From assembly GCA_022818135.1 (NCBI GenBank), contig JAFMSR010000017.1, forward strand, positions 10,947,783 through 11,011,782: 64,000 nucleotides of DNA. The letters run 5' to 3'. Within the stretch, counting starts at the first letter, position 1. Each line of letters starts with the position of its first letter. A program made the translations under genes and the position numbers. Origin of the DNA: Saxidomus purpurata. Its lineage: Eukaryota; Mollusca; Bivalvia; Venerida; Veneridae. The notes under the pieces are model-generated. The model did no database searches, had not been told where the DNA came from, and was given only the letters and a program-made list of their open reading frames with translations. This document shows, piece by piece, positions 1 to 12,809 of this stretch.

Positions 1-321
1 TAATGTACATCAATTTAATGACTTGAAACTAATAGCTTTTAGTTGCAAATTCATAACTGATAACTGAATATTTTTGAGAACAATTTGGAAACTTACCTAA
101 AGTTAAGAAATGCTCAAACATGTGCAAATTAAAATCTTAAGTCAGTAACAATAGATATACCTTCTTACTAAAGAGCTGTATCTAAAACTACACTGCGATT
201 AACACCCTGTGTTATTTCAATCATTGAATTTCAGCTTAATTCCCTGTGTAATTTCAACCATTAAACATAAATTTCTATGACATACATGCATTCGAATGGA
301 TAATTTAACTGCCCAATATGC

Positions 322-515
322 ACAGGGGAGCAGTGATGTTGAGGTTCAGGTGTCTGCCGCTCATTCCAGAGGTTGTGGGATCGAGCCCCACTGGGGTCAC
401 GACCATACCACCTTGTATGACACCAGTACTGGTTTTTTCCAGGTAGCAGACTCGAGAGTGACTCAATAAGCTACAAGCTTTCTTCACAAGGGAGCTAAGA
501 TAAATTAGTATAAAC
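322..515 (+). repeat. tRNA-derived SINE
   Basis: A Pol III B-box-like motif (GGATCGAGCCCC) sits in a tRNA-like head at about 335-400. The tail reads through AAGCTTTCTTCACAAG to GATAAATTAGTATAAAC. The same tail, inverted, occurs at 58,834-58,915, so this is a dispersed family. The 60-codon minus-strand reading frame across it is not a gene. It lies in the TSEN2 intron after exon 5. Confidence 0.6.
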
Positions 516-539
516 TAATATGCACAAGTTACCACGTAC

Positions 540-3500
540 CAAAGTCTGTTGCAAATAAGATGCTTGGTTTTGGTACCCATCCTTTACTTCTGAAGTAATG
601 GTATGCCACATAGCGGGACAGGAACCGAGGCTTTGTACAAAACCTACACCATAGGTCTGTTAGTGCAAGGCTGGTCTGGTTCTCATCTTTTACTGTTAGA
701 CAGCCAAGCCCATAGGACAGGAAATAAGCCTGTAACACAGTCAATTAAGGTTAGGTCATCATTAAAAACTAAAAAGTGTACAGATTACTGAAATATATTG
801 AAAAAAGACTGAAAGTCCAATAAATTCTATCTATACGATTTAGGAAAAATGAGGTACATTTTTCTGCCGAGTCATAATAATTATCTTTTCTCTGCACACG
901 TGTTTAACTAGCGGCATAATTAGCTTATTAAGATATTAAGACTTCAAATTACAAGTCCCGCATAAACAATTTCTGGAACAAACGCAAAGGCGACACATTG
1001 TACTCATTTAAAACAAACCCCAATATCATCTTGAATCGAACGGCTATACTGTATTCTTAAGATCATAAGCGGCATAGAATCATAGCAATACCCTCTTGTC
1101 AAAGTGTCAACTCATATATTGCATGTACAATAGAATTTTTGCACATCACCTGGCATGTTTGGATAAAGATCCTGAATTAAAATAATGACAAGGTAAGACT
1201 TTTAATTGGAGGAATCAAATAGCGATGATTTATGAATTTATGTTTATTAGGAGATTTCTGCAATTTTTAATATTTTTTTCAAGTACTCGATTTATGTTTT
1301 GCTAACCGAGTACTCGGACATTTGATCAAGTAACCGGGTACTCGTTGCCATCACTATTTAAAACTTTTTGTTTGTAGTGTTTAGACTGACTCAACTATTA
1401 TGTCCCTCATTTTCAAGCGATCATCTTTATTTGGATAAAGTTAGCACATACAAGTTGATAATATGTGTGAAATGTAATAAAATTCTGATTATAAGTTTCA
1501 GATAAAAAGAATTTTAAACTTCTGACTAATATGAAAAGGAGCTCATCCCAACACTGGGGCCTCAATTCTAAAGAAATCAGTTTTCTTACAGCAGTTTTGG
1601 CTACGGACCATAAGATTATTCATGTAACTAAATCCCATCAAATTCTGATAACTGATTTCAAAATATTTTTTTTTAAAGACTCTGTATGATATTATAGGGA
1701 AAGCATATTCATGCACTGCTCACTATTCAGGCAGACAAGTTTAGTAGCCATCCCTTTGAATAATCCATGGCATTGTCCAGATCGAAAGCACTTACATTGA
1801 ACTACCTCATTCAACTTTCCTCAGATGGATAAACAGACTATATATAGATGCTTAGGACTTGCTCTCAAATCCTTCGTTCCAGTTTATACAAAACCCTAAT
1901 GTTGCCTTCGTCACAACAGGGGCAATACGAAACTTAACAAATATAACTGTTATTAACAACTGTAAGCCACGAAAAACACCCCTTACTGATCAATAAAGCT
2001 TTCCAGACTAACTCTCAGCTCTGTAATATTAAGTACAAAATGTACATAACATTAGAAACTATACTAGAATTAACAGTTATTAACTGAAAGATATTTCCTT
2101 TTGAAAATATATCTGTACCAAAATAACAGTAAGTTCTAGATTACTACCTCTTCAAAACACAAAACCAAAGGTTCATTGAAGTTAAATATTTCTTTCTTGC
2201 GCACTGGTAACCAGGTATATTTATCCTTCCTATGTACTGGTTCTACGCTGTCATCTATATCTGAGTCATCTATCACAAGATATTCACACCCCTCAGCTGC
2301 AGCTGTTGTCTTTTCATCAATACCTTCAACATCTGTGTCATTTCCTTCTGTGTCACTTGTACAGTAAGGATGAACAGGTAATAGTTCATGTAAATTAGTG
2401 TACGGTTTATCACAGATATTTCCTGATTCTCTTACAACTTCATCTCTATCCTTTAACATTGTTATAGCACTGTTCCCTTCTTGTGACTCATTGATCTGCA
2501 TTTTCTCTTCAGGTTTTTCTAACATTTCATTTCCTTTTTTATCAGAAGACTCACTTGCTGTAACAACCTTTTCTATGTCTGTCTGATCTTTAGAAACCGT
2601 TCCTGTTTCTGCTTTATCAGGTGCATTATGAGACTTATGAAACTGACTCTTATTTTCATTTTCTTGATCAGTGTTTATATTTGAAACACAAGATGGATCT
2701 TCTTTATTACTGCTGATGTCACTTTCAGAACACATTTTTACCCTTTTCATTGGTGGAATAGGTGATTCCTCACTGTCAACTGGGTTTCGTTTCTCCTTTA
2801 TATTCCCAACCCTTAATATTTCTGTATGGTTGGACTTCGTTTCATCAGAATCTGGTGGTAAAGAGTCTTTGGTTTTACTTGTTTCACTTTGCACACCTTC
2901 ACTTGCCCAAAAATCCTCATCAGCCTCCATCATATCCCAGGAGTCAGCAGCTGACTTTTGATTGGCTGATGTATTCTCCCATGAGTCAACAAGTAGTTTC
3001 TGATTGGTCATTTCCTCATTCCATGACCAAACAAATGAGTTTTGATTGGCTGAAGTATTACTTTGTTGTTTGAGAATGTCTAAATATTCTACTCCTAAGG
3101 AATTATAATTTTTTCCCGTCTCTGGATTTTTACTGTATGTAGTTTCTGGAGGTAGGGCATTGGACTTTGGGTCTCCTGCATGCACAGAATCTAAAATCAA
3201 AGAAGAAAACAAGAAGACGCGGCAATGCCGCAAAAGCAGGTTTAAACGACGCCTGCAGAAATTGTAGAATTAAAAAAACAGTCATCTTGACTTCCCCCTA
3301 TTTTAGTAACAGTGACCTTGACCTTGACCCTAGTGACCTTGACCCTGGATATATATTTTTTTGCTTAAAACAATCTAAAAACTAAAATTAAATAAAAATC
3401 CAATTTTAGTCACAGTGACCTTGACTCTTATGACCATGATCCCTGGAAAATTTTTTTTGCTGTAAAACAATCTAATAACTAAAATTAAATAAAATGCATT

Positions 3501-6500
3501 TTTAGACCATAGTGACCTTTAAAATTCTACAATGTTTTTGCCCCCTTTAACACTTTAAAAACTGCTAAAAAAATAAATAAAAATCTATTTTTAGCATAAA
3601 GTGACCTTGACCCGAAAAAATTTTTTTGCTTAATATACTAAAAATAAATGAAAATCTATTTTAAGTAACACTGACCATTACCTTGACCCTAGTGACCTTG
3701 ACCCGGAAAAAAAATTTCCTGCTTAAAACAAGCTAAAAACTAAAATTAAATAAAAATCTATTTTTAGTAACAGTGTCTTTGTCCCTAGTCTGACCCAAAG
3801 CTTCCTCTCCAACTGCAAGCTACTACACCAAGTTTCATTACAACATAGACTTATCACTCTCAAGACTCAATTTTGATGGAACATTTTTCTATTTTTAGTA
3901 ACAGTGCCCTTGACATTGAAGAAATAGGGACCCCAATGCAATCCCAAGCTGCCTCTCTGCCTAAGCTACTACAAACTAAGTTTGATTTCAATTAGTCACT
4001 CCTAAATTGAGTTATTGAGTGGAAACCATTTTCTATTTTTAGTAACAGTGACCTTGACCTGACCCTAGTGACCCCAAATGCAATCCCAAGCGGTGTCTCC
4101 AACTACCTACAGACCAAGTTTATTGTAATTGGTCTAACTTGAGTTAATGAGCGGAAACCATTTTTCACCATTTAGTAACTGTGACCTTGATCCATTGTAG
4201 CTGACTGCAAATGTTCCCAAGCGACGTCTTCATGCATGCTACCTACAGACCAAGTCTGATTGTAATTGGTCACTTAGCTTGAGTTATTGAGCGGAAAAAG
4301 TTTTTCAATTTTTAGTAACAGTGACCTATGACCATTTCATGTGTTTTAGAAACCTAGAAACAACCTACATACCAAGTTTGATTGCAATTGGTCAATCCTA
4401 ACTAAACTTTTCCAACGGAAACCAATGTTTGCGCTACTGCCATACACAATTTTTGCCATTATAAGAATGTAGGAATTTTTTTAAACCGTAGATGTAATAA
4501 TAATAAACCAAGCACAATATTAAGCCATGAACAAGGAGACTATTTTCAAATACAGCTAAGCCTACCTAAGTGGCCATATTACCTAGAGAACTATGACTTA
4601 GGTCATAAGGTCCGCCTTTTAGAGCCTCATGGCATCTTCTCACACATAATCCACTGCATTAAATAATGGACATTTCATCATTCTGTTGTTATTTGAATTT
4701 CACTTTAACCATACTACCTTTAAAATTCTACAATGTTTTTGACCACCCTTCACTTTGAATGAATGGTATCATTATTTGTTCATAAAGTGATCAGAAAGAC
4801 TGAATATGCAAACAGTGGAAATATATTTGTGTGTGCTGATCATGATCTGTACTACTCATAACAGGTAGAAACATTCCCTGTAAGCAGGGCAAAGGTTCAC
4901 ATATATTGGACAAATATATGATGTTTTTGTTCTACTCTAAACTAATTTATTTATTCTCATTGCAAAACACGTTCTTACAACATAGACTTATCACTCTCAA
5001 GACTCACTTGGGATGGATTCAACCTCGAAGAGAGATAGAACAAGAGGGCCAAGATGGCCCTATATCGCTCACCTTGGTACAAGTCCACTTGCCTGGTGGA
5101 AGATCACTAGATAAGTTTTCCTATATACGCCTTTGTAAAACAAATGATCCCCCCCCGGGCAAGGCCAATTTTGACCCCAGGGGCATAATTTGAACAAACT
5201 TTAAAGAGGAATATTAGGCAATGCTACATGCCAAATATCTCTAGCTCTAGGCCTTGTGGTTTCAGAGAAGAAGATTTTTAAAGTTTTTACTATACAGTAT
5301 GCATTCCGGGAAGGGGGAAAGATTTTACTGAATAATCCAAGGGTTCGAATAATCCAAGACCCAAGATGGCCAGCTGATTGTTATGCTAATCGTCAAAATA
5401 TACATGTATACAGCTATCACGGAGCTTAACGTAATATACATTGGGTATATCATTTAGATGAAAAATAAAAAACATAATTAAAATCATATCCATCGTCTAA
5501 TTTAAATTTTTTTTTCTTTAAACCCTTTCACATTTTGCTAATCTAGGTATCCCCCATGGGCCCGGTCCTTTGCCAGACTGGTCAGTACGAATGGAAAGGA
5601 AGATATCAGTGGAAAGGAAGAGGGTATCCCCCTGTTATCGGGTCCTTCGCCAGATTGCTCAACCCAAATTACATCTGCACAAGAAGAAGTCACTGTTCTT
5701 TCCTGACAGTTAAATAAAAAGTCATGCTTTAAATAGGCATGGTAGTTTGGTAGTCATGAGTTTGTTATTTGAAATTAAAGGTGAACATCTTTAACCGACC
5801 TTCCAAAAAAACAAACAGAAGTTGTTGCTTCAAGGGAAAAATAAACAAGGTTAAAGGGAGTATGAAGTGATCACACCTGTACACATATTACGCGAGCGTG
5901 CGTTTTTCACAGGTTGACCATGTCAGCAATTATTGGTTTGATTGGAATGCATTTCGAATAATGGGTGTGAAATTCTTAGAAACATTGTCAATCGGACTGA
6001 AAAATACTTGAATAACACCGGTATTGGCTAAAAAAATTGCGATTAACCGTTTTTATATACATTTATATATAAAACATTTTTTTTTAATTAAACCAGGTAT
6101 ACGAATAATAGGTTTTTGAAACCCCGGGTTCGTTATTGTTAAAACATCGACTACCCCCGGGTTAAGGAAAAAGGGGTTTTTGAATAATGGGGGTCGAACT
6201 TATATCCTATGCAAAAGGGCCCCCCGGGGGGGGGCCAATTTTGAGTCTGGTGCCCCCGGGGGGGGGGGCATTTTTGATCCGGGGCTCATAATTTGAACAA
6301 TCTTGGTAGAGGTCCAATAGCCAATGCTACATGCCAAATATCTGAGCTCTAGGCCTTGTGGTTTCAGAGAAGAAGATTTTTAAGTTTTTACTATATAAGG
6401 CCCTTAAAACTAAGTGACCTATAAGTGGGCGGGGTCAATTTTTATCCGGGGCTTATAATTTGAACGAATCTTGGTAGAGGTCCACTAGCCAATGCTACAT

Positions 6501-9077
6501 GCCAAATATCTAAGCTCTAGGCCTTGTGGTTTTAGAGAAGAAGATTTTTTAAGTTTTTCCTAGTCCTAATTCCAAGCAAACTAAGTCCCCCGATAGAGGT
6601 GAATTTTGACACAGGTAATAATATTAACAATCTTGCTGGGTCTACTAGACAATGCTACATGCCAAATATCTTAGCTCTAGGCCTTGTGGTTTCAGGAAGA
6701 AGATTTTTAAAGCTTTCCCTTATATATTCCTATGCCAGGACTCAATAAGCGGGCGGGTACAATTTTTGACAGGGGGTCATAATTTGAACAATCTTGGTAG
6801 AGGTCCACTAGACAATGCTACATGCCAAGTATCTAAGCACTAGGCCTTGTGGTTTCAGAGAAGAAGATTTTTAAAGTTTTTCCTATTTGTTGCCATAGCA
6901 ACCAGAGTTCTGCATGGAATGGAGTTCTTTGAACAATTTTGGTCGAGCTTCATGCAAGGAATAATTCCTGCATAGTTTCATCAACATTGGCCTAGAGGTT
7001 TCAGAGGAGATGTCATTTGAATCAAAATGTTGTCGGTCATCGTACAATTTCGATCATGTATATTTGTAACGTTAACCTGTGTGTAAACATGTATAAATGG
7101 GAATTAAATGTGCCTTGCCTAAGAAAACTAACACCATGGCACATATAGGGACTGAACCCTGGAACCTCTGATCCTGAGGCAAATGCACAACCACTGTCTT
7201 ATTACAGCTTTTGTTCTGAATTAATAAATTTTTAAACCATTTAGTACCTTGCTGATTCCATTCTACATCACTGTCAAATTCCTGATCTTCAGATGCTTCT
7301 GACAGTCTGTCTGTACTGCTTCCAGCTTCCTCATTGGTCAATCTAAGGTCATGTGATTTCTTCCATTTCATGTGTTTTAGAAACCTAGAAAAAACTAATA
7401 CATGTGAACAAAAAAGCTTCAATGTAATTTAAAGTTTGCCACAACCTATTCACCGCAATTTTTGATAAATAGGAATGTATGATTTTCAGTTTTTGAGATG
7501 TTCCATGATACTACCAAAATAAACAAGCCTTTTAAATCCTAAACCATCACACCAGTCATCAAAGTTGACTTCAAAGAGATATTATCATTCAAAGAGAATG
7601 TGACAGTCATAACTTTAAGAAAGACATTAATCAATAATCACTGATTTATACTCCTAAAATAATGAACGTTTCCATAGTTATAAACAAACTTTATGAATCT
7701 ACGTATCAAACAGTTTAATTTCTATTAAATACAGAGGAAATCTGTTAAAATCTTTTTTGACTATCCTAGTCAAAAATTAAAAATCAAGCCATTCTGTTAC
7801 AGATATTTGCATTTATTAATCTGCCAGTAAAAGAAATCACTCAGCATGTATTCAACATATTTGCTGTGTTTTAAGGTTCTTTCTAAATCATAATTCACTC
7901 TGACCATTTTAACTGGAAACATAACTTTCAGTTGATTGAATGGATTACAAGTACTTTATCCAGTGAATAGTAAGTTTGAAATCATAAAGACCAAACTACC
8001 GTAAACAGCTAACCAATCGAAATGCATATGGATAGATTGAATATTAGACGGCAAGTCTTAGATTGAAATGAAATAATTAAAATATTACTTTAAGTTGTTG
8101 GAAAAATTAGATAACAAGAAATCGAACAAAAGAACCAAGAACTTGGTAGCTGAGAAAAACGTAACAATCATGGAAAATTATCCGAGAAAATTAAATCCCT
8201 AGTCTAAAATATCCATTGTCTGATTGGTAAATTTTGTTCTAAGCTCACATTTTAGCCAATCAGAAGCCAGACAATTGAGACTGGTGTCATGGAAATGTCT
8301 AAAAGGCTACAGTCTGTCTTACATTCTTCTTCTCATTACTGGCACTACATCAGGCTCACTGTTCTTTCCTGAAGGTAAATGTACACATGGTAAGTCCTTG
8401 TACAGTGATGGATCTCCCCTAGACATCAAACCTCTTCCAAAAAATCCCTGAAATACAGATACTTATTGTTCAAGGGCAAACAACAATCTTTTTGAAGTGT
8501 CACTGTCATATTCAGTATACAGTAGTGACTTACCCTGCTGGTGATTGTATCTTTGTGACCAGTGTAGATCATAATCATCCTTCACAATCATACTGTCTGA
8601 TCATGATCTGCAATATTATCTGTTCAGTCTGTAAATACTCAATGAGCGTATCTGTCAATAATGAATGATACTGTTGAAATTGAAAAATGGACAAGGATAT
8701 ATTATAATTTCAGTGAGATTTCAAGTGAATTCAAATCAGAAATCTTGACCACTAAACCATGGAGGCTGGTCAGAATTTTTTTTAAAGATTCTGGGTTGTA
8801 AAATGACATTGGCTTAACACTTGCTTGTTTATTTTGGCACAGCTTGGCTCAATAAAACTTAATTACAACTTACCATGTTGTTTAGGTAGGAAATATCCCC
8901 AGAATGTTTAACAAGTACAAAATCTCCTTGTATTTCTCCTGTATAGTGATACCAGTAGTTTTTACTGGGTGCCTCTCTAGTAATTGATGCTATAGGTACA
9001 GGAAATGGTGCATCAGGTATTTTAAAAACATATTTCTTTTTCCTGTGCCGTTGTTCCGGAGCATTCCTTGAATTCAT
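540..9077 (-). CDS. TSEN2: tRNA-splicing endonuclease subunit Sen2 (TSEN2), 3' partial
   Basis: Catalytic subunit of the tRNA intron endonuclease (with TSEN34, TSEN15 and TSEN54), which cuts the 5' splice site of pre-tRNAs in the nucleus. Five exons, all GT-AG and phase-consistent: 9077-8874 (first ATG, after an acceptor at 9087, so a 5' UTR exon lies upstream), 8447-8323, 7384-7248, 3190-2148 and 729-540. They give 566 codons plus one base. The N-terminus carries PDAPFPVPIAS and GFFGRGLMSRGDPS, matching the SPLPIPF and GYFGKGILSRSRPS blocks of vertebrate TSEN2. Exon 5 carries AYFLSYGLGCL and AYHYFRSKGWVPK, the hallmark of the endonuclease fold. The catalytic Tyr/His/Lys should lie in later exon(s) left of the window and cannot be checked. 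Exon 4 encodes a 348-residue acidic, disordered linker, so the protein is longer than human TSEN2 (465 aa). The exon 4 acceptor is ambiguous (TTTTAG at 3191 or a CAG just inside it); both keep frame. Confidence 0.93.
730..2147 (-). other. TSEN2 intron 4, no further feature seen
   Basis: AT-rich intron between the linker exon and the endonuclease-domain exon. No long reading frame and no clear transposon ends were recognised. Confidence 0.6.
3290..4430. repeat. degenerate tandem repeat with GTGACCTTGACC core
   Basis: Roughly ten irregular units contain TTTTTAGTAACAGTGACC followed by GACCCTAGTGACC or similar, often with 'caagctaaaaactaaaattaa'. Later units add 'accaagtttgattgtaattgg'. Unit length drifts from about 75 to 130 bp. 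It lies in TSEN2 intron 3, just upstream of exon 4. The core holds nuclear-receptor half-site sequence (TCAAGGTCA on the other strand). Confidence 0.7.
5042..7050. repeat. composite interspersed repeat with tandem core
   Basis: Begins with ACAAGAGGGCCAAGATGGCC followed by atcgctcacct, an end also seen at about 22,930 and 25,060. It holds about five copies of a unit with 'caatgctacatgccaaatat' and 'ctaggccttgtggtttcaga' (near 5220, 6330, 6490, 6650, 6815). The distal part has 'gccatagcaaccagagttct'. About 0.9 kb of unrelated sequence (5300-6230) separates the first unit from the rest. A related single copy lies at 57,310-57,640. Probably a non-autonomous mobile element in TSEN2 intron 3. Confidence 0.65.
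7120..7210 (-). repeat. tRNA-derived SINE head
   Basis: The minus strand reads as a tRNA-like block ending in GTTCCAGGGTTCAGTCCC, a Pol III B-box-like motif, followed by 'tgccatggtgttagttttct'. It sits about 40 bp past the donor of TSEN2 exon 3 (7248). Too degenerate to be a functional tRNA. Confidence 0.5.
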
Positions 9078-9089
9078 TTCTTCTATCTG

Positions 9090-10310
9090 AAAAAACATTA
9101 CAGGGTATCATATTTTTATGTGTTGTGATAATGTATGTGAATGTGAATAAGCAGATACTAATTTTCATTGAATGGTCATTTTTTAGAAGGTGCAGATTAA
9201 AACAATTTTGAATTTTTGACATGATAGAATAATACATGTATACTATAATGCATAGAAATATTGCAGGGTTGCAAGTTTAATATTCACAGACTTGCAAGTT
9301 TAAATTTAAATATCAAGATTTTTTCCAGTGGTGAGATTTTTCATAAACCTTTAGGTTTTCGGGTAAAGTGATCAATATTTCATTCTTCATTTTAGAGTGG
9401 AAAAGTTGTTATTTGTACAAGATAAATTTAAATAATCTATGTGTAATATGGGTCAGTAGTACTTGTTACTGAAAGTAAACTTCCCACTTAGTACTGACTA
9501 CTGAGAGCAGTTACAAAATATCAGGTCTATGAACAGATGAAAGGGGTCACAGTTGAAGTTAAGACCCTTATCCCCCAAGATTAGCATAAAATAAAAGAGC
9601 ATGGAATATCAACTGGACAGGTGTCTATCAATAAGGCAACAATAATGCTCTAAAACCATATTAGTTTCATCCTCAAAAGTCAAAGCGTTTCATCAAAATT
9701 ATTTAAAAAAGTCACTTAAAAAATCCCACATCCAAATATTTCAGACTCATTTGGATTCCTTTGAATTTATATTTGAAATCACCTTTTTGAAAGTGGGCAC
9801 AGAGATGTAGGATTTTCAATTGAAGTGACTTTTTGGTTAAGGATGAGAATCTGTTTTCACTTGAAAGTTTGCTTAACATAGGTAATTAATCATTCAATAT
9901 TGGCGATGGCCATGTGTTTGAATCCCACACTGGGAACGACTCTTTCCCACATGTCCCAATTTTGTTATTATTTTGTACTGCGAGACCATCAAGACGGGCC
10001 ATGATTAAATAGCAGGTAGTACGATTTAGTGTTTCAATCATAATACTTTAAAGGTATGATCACTAAACCTGACCAAATTTGATGAAACAGCTCGGTCAAG
10101 CTAAGAAATCCACTGCGACCCAGTCTGTTTGATGTAGGCTTTAGGGCAAAAACATAACTTAAAAAAACTTTCTTTCATCAAACTTTTAATATAAATTATA
10201 ATAATCAGATAAAAAACTATCTAAATGGAAAAAAGAGTGCTAATGCTATTGTCTTATATGTTTTGTTCACAAAAAAAAATAATAGAAAGTTTATAGGAGA
10301 GATCGCCATG
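9090..10310. other. intergenic/5' region of TSEN2, one tRNA-like scrap
   Basis: No supported coding sequence. Near 9905-9945 a B-box-like GTTTGAATCCCACACTGGG suggests the 3' half of a tRNA-derived SINE. A 5' UTR exon of TSEN2 must lie upstream of the acceptor at 9087, but I could not place it. Confidence 0.4.
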
Positions 10311-10354
10311 ACGTCATGCACTTGCTAAGATAATGATTAATTGCTGGCGGAAGT

Positions 10355-10450
10355 GGGGGGGGGGGGGGGGGGGGGGTGGGGGGGGGGGGGTTTTTTTTTT
10401 TTTTTTTTCTGGGGTTTGGGGGGTTTGGGTGGTTTTTGTTTTTTTTTTCC
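10355..10450. repeat. poly-G / poly-T low-complexity tract
   Basis: A run of about 36 positions that is almost pure G, followed by about 18 T and then G/T runs. It could form a G-quadruplex if real, but long homopolymers like this are also typical assembly or polishing errors. Confidence 0.9.
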
Positions 10451-11170
10451 TTTAAATTTTTTAAAAACAGTTATAAGTTTTCCAGTGATATAAAACTTGT
10501 TTTTAGTAATATGCCTATGGTATATTCTACAGTCAATTCGAGTGCTTTAATATGATTAATACACTGGGACAAGTAGGCAGAGTTTCGGACATGGAAGAAG
10601 CTCCTTCCAGCTTTTCTTATTTACTCCCGCACAGAAAATAAAATATAATAATAGAATTAATATCTGTATAAATACATAAGTCGCATGGAGTAATTGTGAT
10701 TAAGAACTTAAATATTATTTTTGGCTGCGACAGTTAAGACTTAGAATACCCATCACATTGTTTTGCTTTAAAAAGGTAAAAAAAAATGCAGGATTAACTG
10801 TCATACAATGTTTTGATTCAATGAATGAAAACGTTTACGTCATCACACTGACGTCATTACTCCACGTTAAAAGGTTGTACAGTTCAATATAGCGGTACCA
10901 ATTTAAATCGATTGCCTGCTTTGTTAGGTTCTGAATCTGACGTCTTCTGCATAGTGTCACAGTCAGGTATTTTATATATTTTATGAATTAGATGATTAAA
11001 CTAAAATAAGTTTGTATAATATAGCTATGTATGATATCTTGAATGGTGGCCCAAAATAGGTAAGTGAATTCCAACAGCCACTATTTATGTTATTTTACAC
11101 ATTACTGTCAAACTGAAAAAAGGTCCATAGAAGTTACGATAGTTTTCTTGAATTCAGCGTATAAGAATCA

Positions 11171-11296
11171 AAATAATCTATGGTTTGGAGTGCTTTATTT
11201 GTATTGAAGCATTTCTCGTCGGTTATGTGCCTGTGTAATAATTCCGCCTGCCACATGCTTCAATTCCGATAAAGCACTCCAAACCATAGATTATTT
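11171..11296. mobile_element. short hairpin MITE, perfect 27-bp terminal inverted repeats
   Basis: The left end (11,171-11,197, AAATAATCTATGGTTTGGAG...) is the exact reverse complement of the right end (11,270-11,296). A second partial pairing (ATTGAAGCAT / ATGCTTCAAT) lies further in. Total 126 bp, no coding capacity. No clear target-site duplication. Confidence 0.75.
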
Positions 11297-11314
11297 CTTA
11301 ATCTGTTAATTAAA

Positions 11315-12796
11315 CAGGCTGATGCAATTGTCCTATCAGGCTTCCAAAAATAAACTTTTTTAAAAATGAATAATTTCATATAATTTACATTCTATAACAA
11401 AGTTCAGATGTAGAGAATTAATTTAAAAGTGAATAAAAGTCATCTTGAGATTTTTTAACACAATTAAAATAAGTTTGAAATCACTGAAAAACACATTTTT
11501 TAAGATTTTCAGTGCAAATCTTCATGAATGTTTCTGAAACAGCTAGGGAATGTTATTTGCATTAGTAGGGTATGAAAAAACTCCACATCACCAAATTCCA
11601 TCCAGCCATTTCTTGCGCCAGGTTTTTGGCCCTTCTACTTTCAGTTTCCATATATTTTATATGTGAAATAAAAAAAAGGACCGGCACAACAAACTGTACC
11701 TTTGTATATCTAAATTTGGGTTTCTTTATAATTATGTGTGTATTTTCTATGAATCTGAGCTATTTTAGAACTTTCTGTCAATAAGTTTAAAAGAAAATGC
11801 CAAAAATGTCTTTTCTTCACAATTCGGAGACAAATTTTTGCAGGAAAACATGAATAATTCTGCACTAACAAAGTTTGCTCTCTATTCTTATGCTACGACC
11901 GGATGTAAACATCACGCACACACAGAGCATGCGCGGGCCTTTATCCCAACCCATATATTCAAATTAATTCCTACGTTTTTGAATCGGTATAACGTTTTTA
12001 ATCCCGTTCTCACTATACTGAAGTGTGAGTATAAATGAATATGTTCAGAGTAAATAATAAATTTTTCCTACTCCGGCGGAGTTTCGATCTCAGATCTCCC
12101 GCGTGTCAAGCGGGAATACAAGACACTGCGCTACCGAGGCTTTGCTTAATAGAGCGTATAACTTCGTTTATCACCGATACAGACGTTTGTTTCGGAATGG
12201 CGTTACAAATTTATGTAAACAAACGAATTTAACTTCCCAGACACTTTTAATAAGAAGTGGACACATTACAAACTTGGTAGTTTCGTAAAGTATATTCAAA
12301 TATCTATTGGGAAAAAATTGTCTGCATGTTCAAAAAAATTTCAAAGTTGGTTTAAAAGGCTATTTTCAGCCGCTATCCGGCGACAGAATCTCGGTCGTTC
12401 CGATGAATTCCTGAACTTTATAACGCCGTAAACTATCAATCATCGGCCAATTTTTATCATATTTCTTTTGTTTTATTTATCATTCAATATGCAATCAAAA
12501 ACCATCAAGTTTTCTTACATGGAAGAAAACTGTTAAACGTGGCGAGCTTTGTAAACGGACATGTGTCGATTTCCAGCGCACCATAGCGCACTTACCGTAA
12601 TTCTAATATGGCGGTTCATTTGCATAATTTATTCATAAACGCAGGAGCATAGAACTTTGTTAGTGTTCTGTACTTTTAAATTTTTTGTTAGATGTTTTTA
12701 TCATGCACAAAGTGTTCACACCTTTTCCAAGTGAAGAAAATCATTTTTAAAAAAAGCTGATTTTCGAAAGCCCGATTGGGCAATTGCATCAGCCTG
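11315..12796. mobile_element. non-autonomous DNA transposon with long TIRs
   Basis: The left terminus CAGGCTGATGCAATTG at 11,315 is matched by CAATTGCATCAGCCTG ending at 12,796. The inverted similarity extends imperfectly for about 55 bp (to the ttttttaaaaatga segments). Flanks are TTAAA on both sides, compatible with a TTAA-type (piggyBac-like) target. The interior has no transposase frame. It includes a tRNA-like segment and a stretch with more CpG than its surroundings (12,360-12,640). Confidence 0.6.
12067..12152 (-). pseudogene. tRNA-like sequence (anticodon GAC if folded), probably pseudo-tRNA
   Basis: The minus strand shows a perfect anticodon stem, CCCGC-TTGACAC-GCGGG, a T-arm-like CTGAG/ATCGAAA/CTCCG, and a mostly pairing acceptor (GCCTCGG with CCGGAGT, one mismatch). 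The D-arm does not pair. GAC would be a valine anticodon. It lies inside the TIR element at 11,315-12,796, so a transposon-borne tRNA relic is more likely than a working gene. Confidence 0.4.
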
Positions 12797-12809
12797 TTAA
12801 ACAGCTGTT

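Noticed and set aside
305..487. 60-codon minus frame as a last TSEN2 exon
   Set aside because: It is SINE sequence and lacks the GPPFYHASYSV-like catalytic block expected in the next TSEN2 exon.
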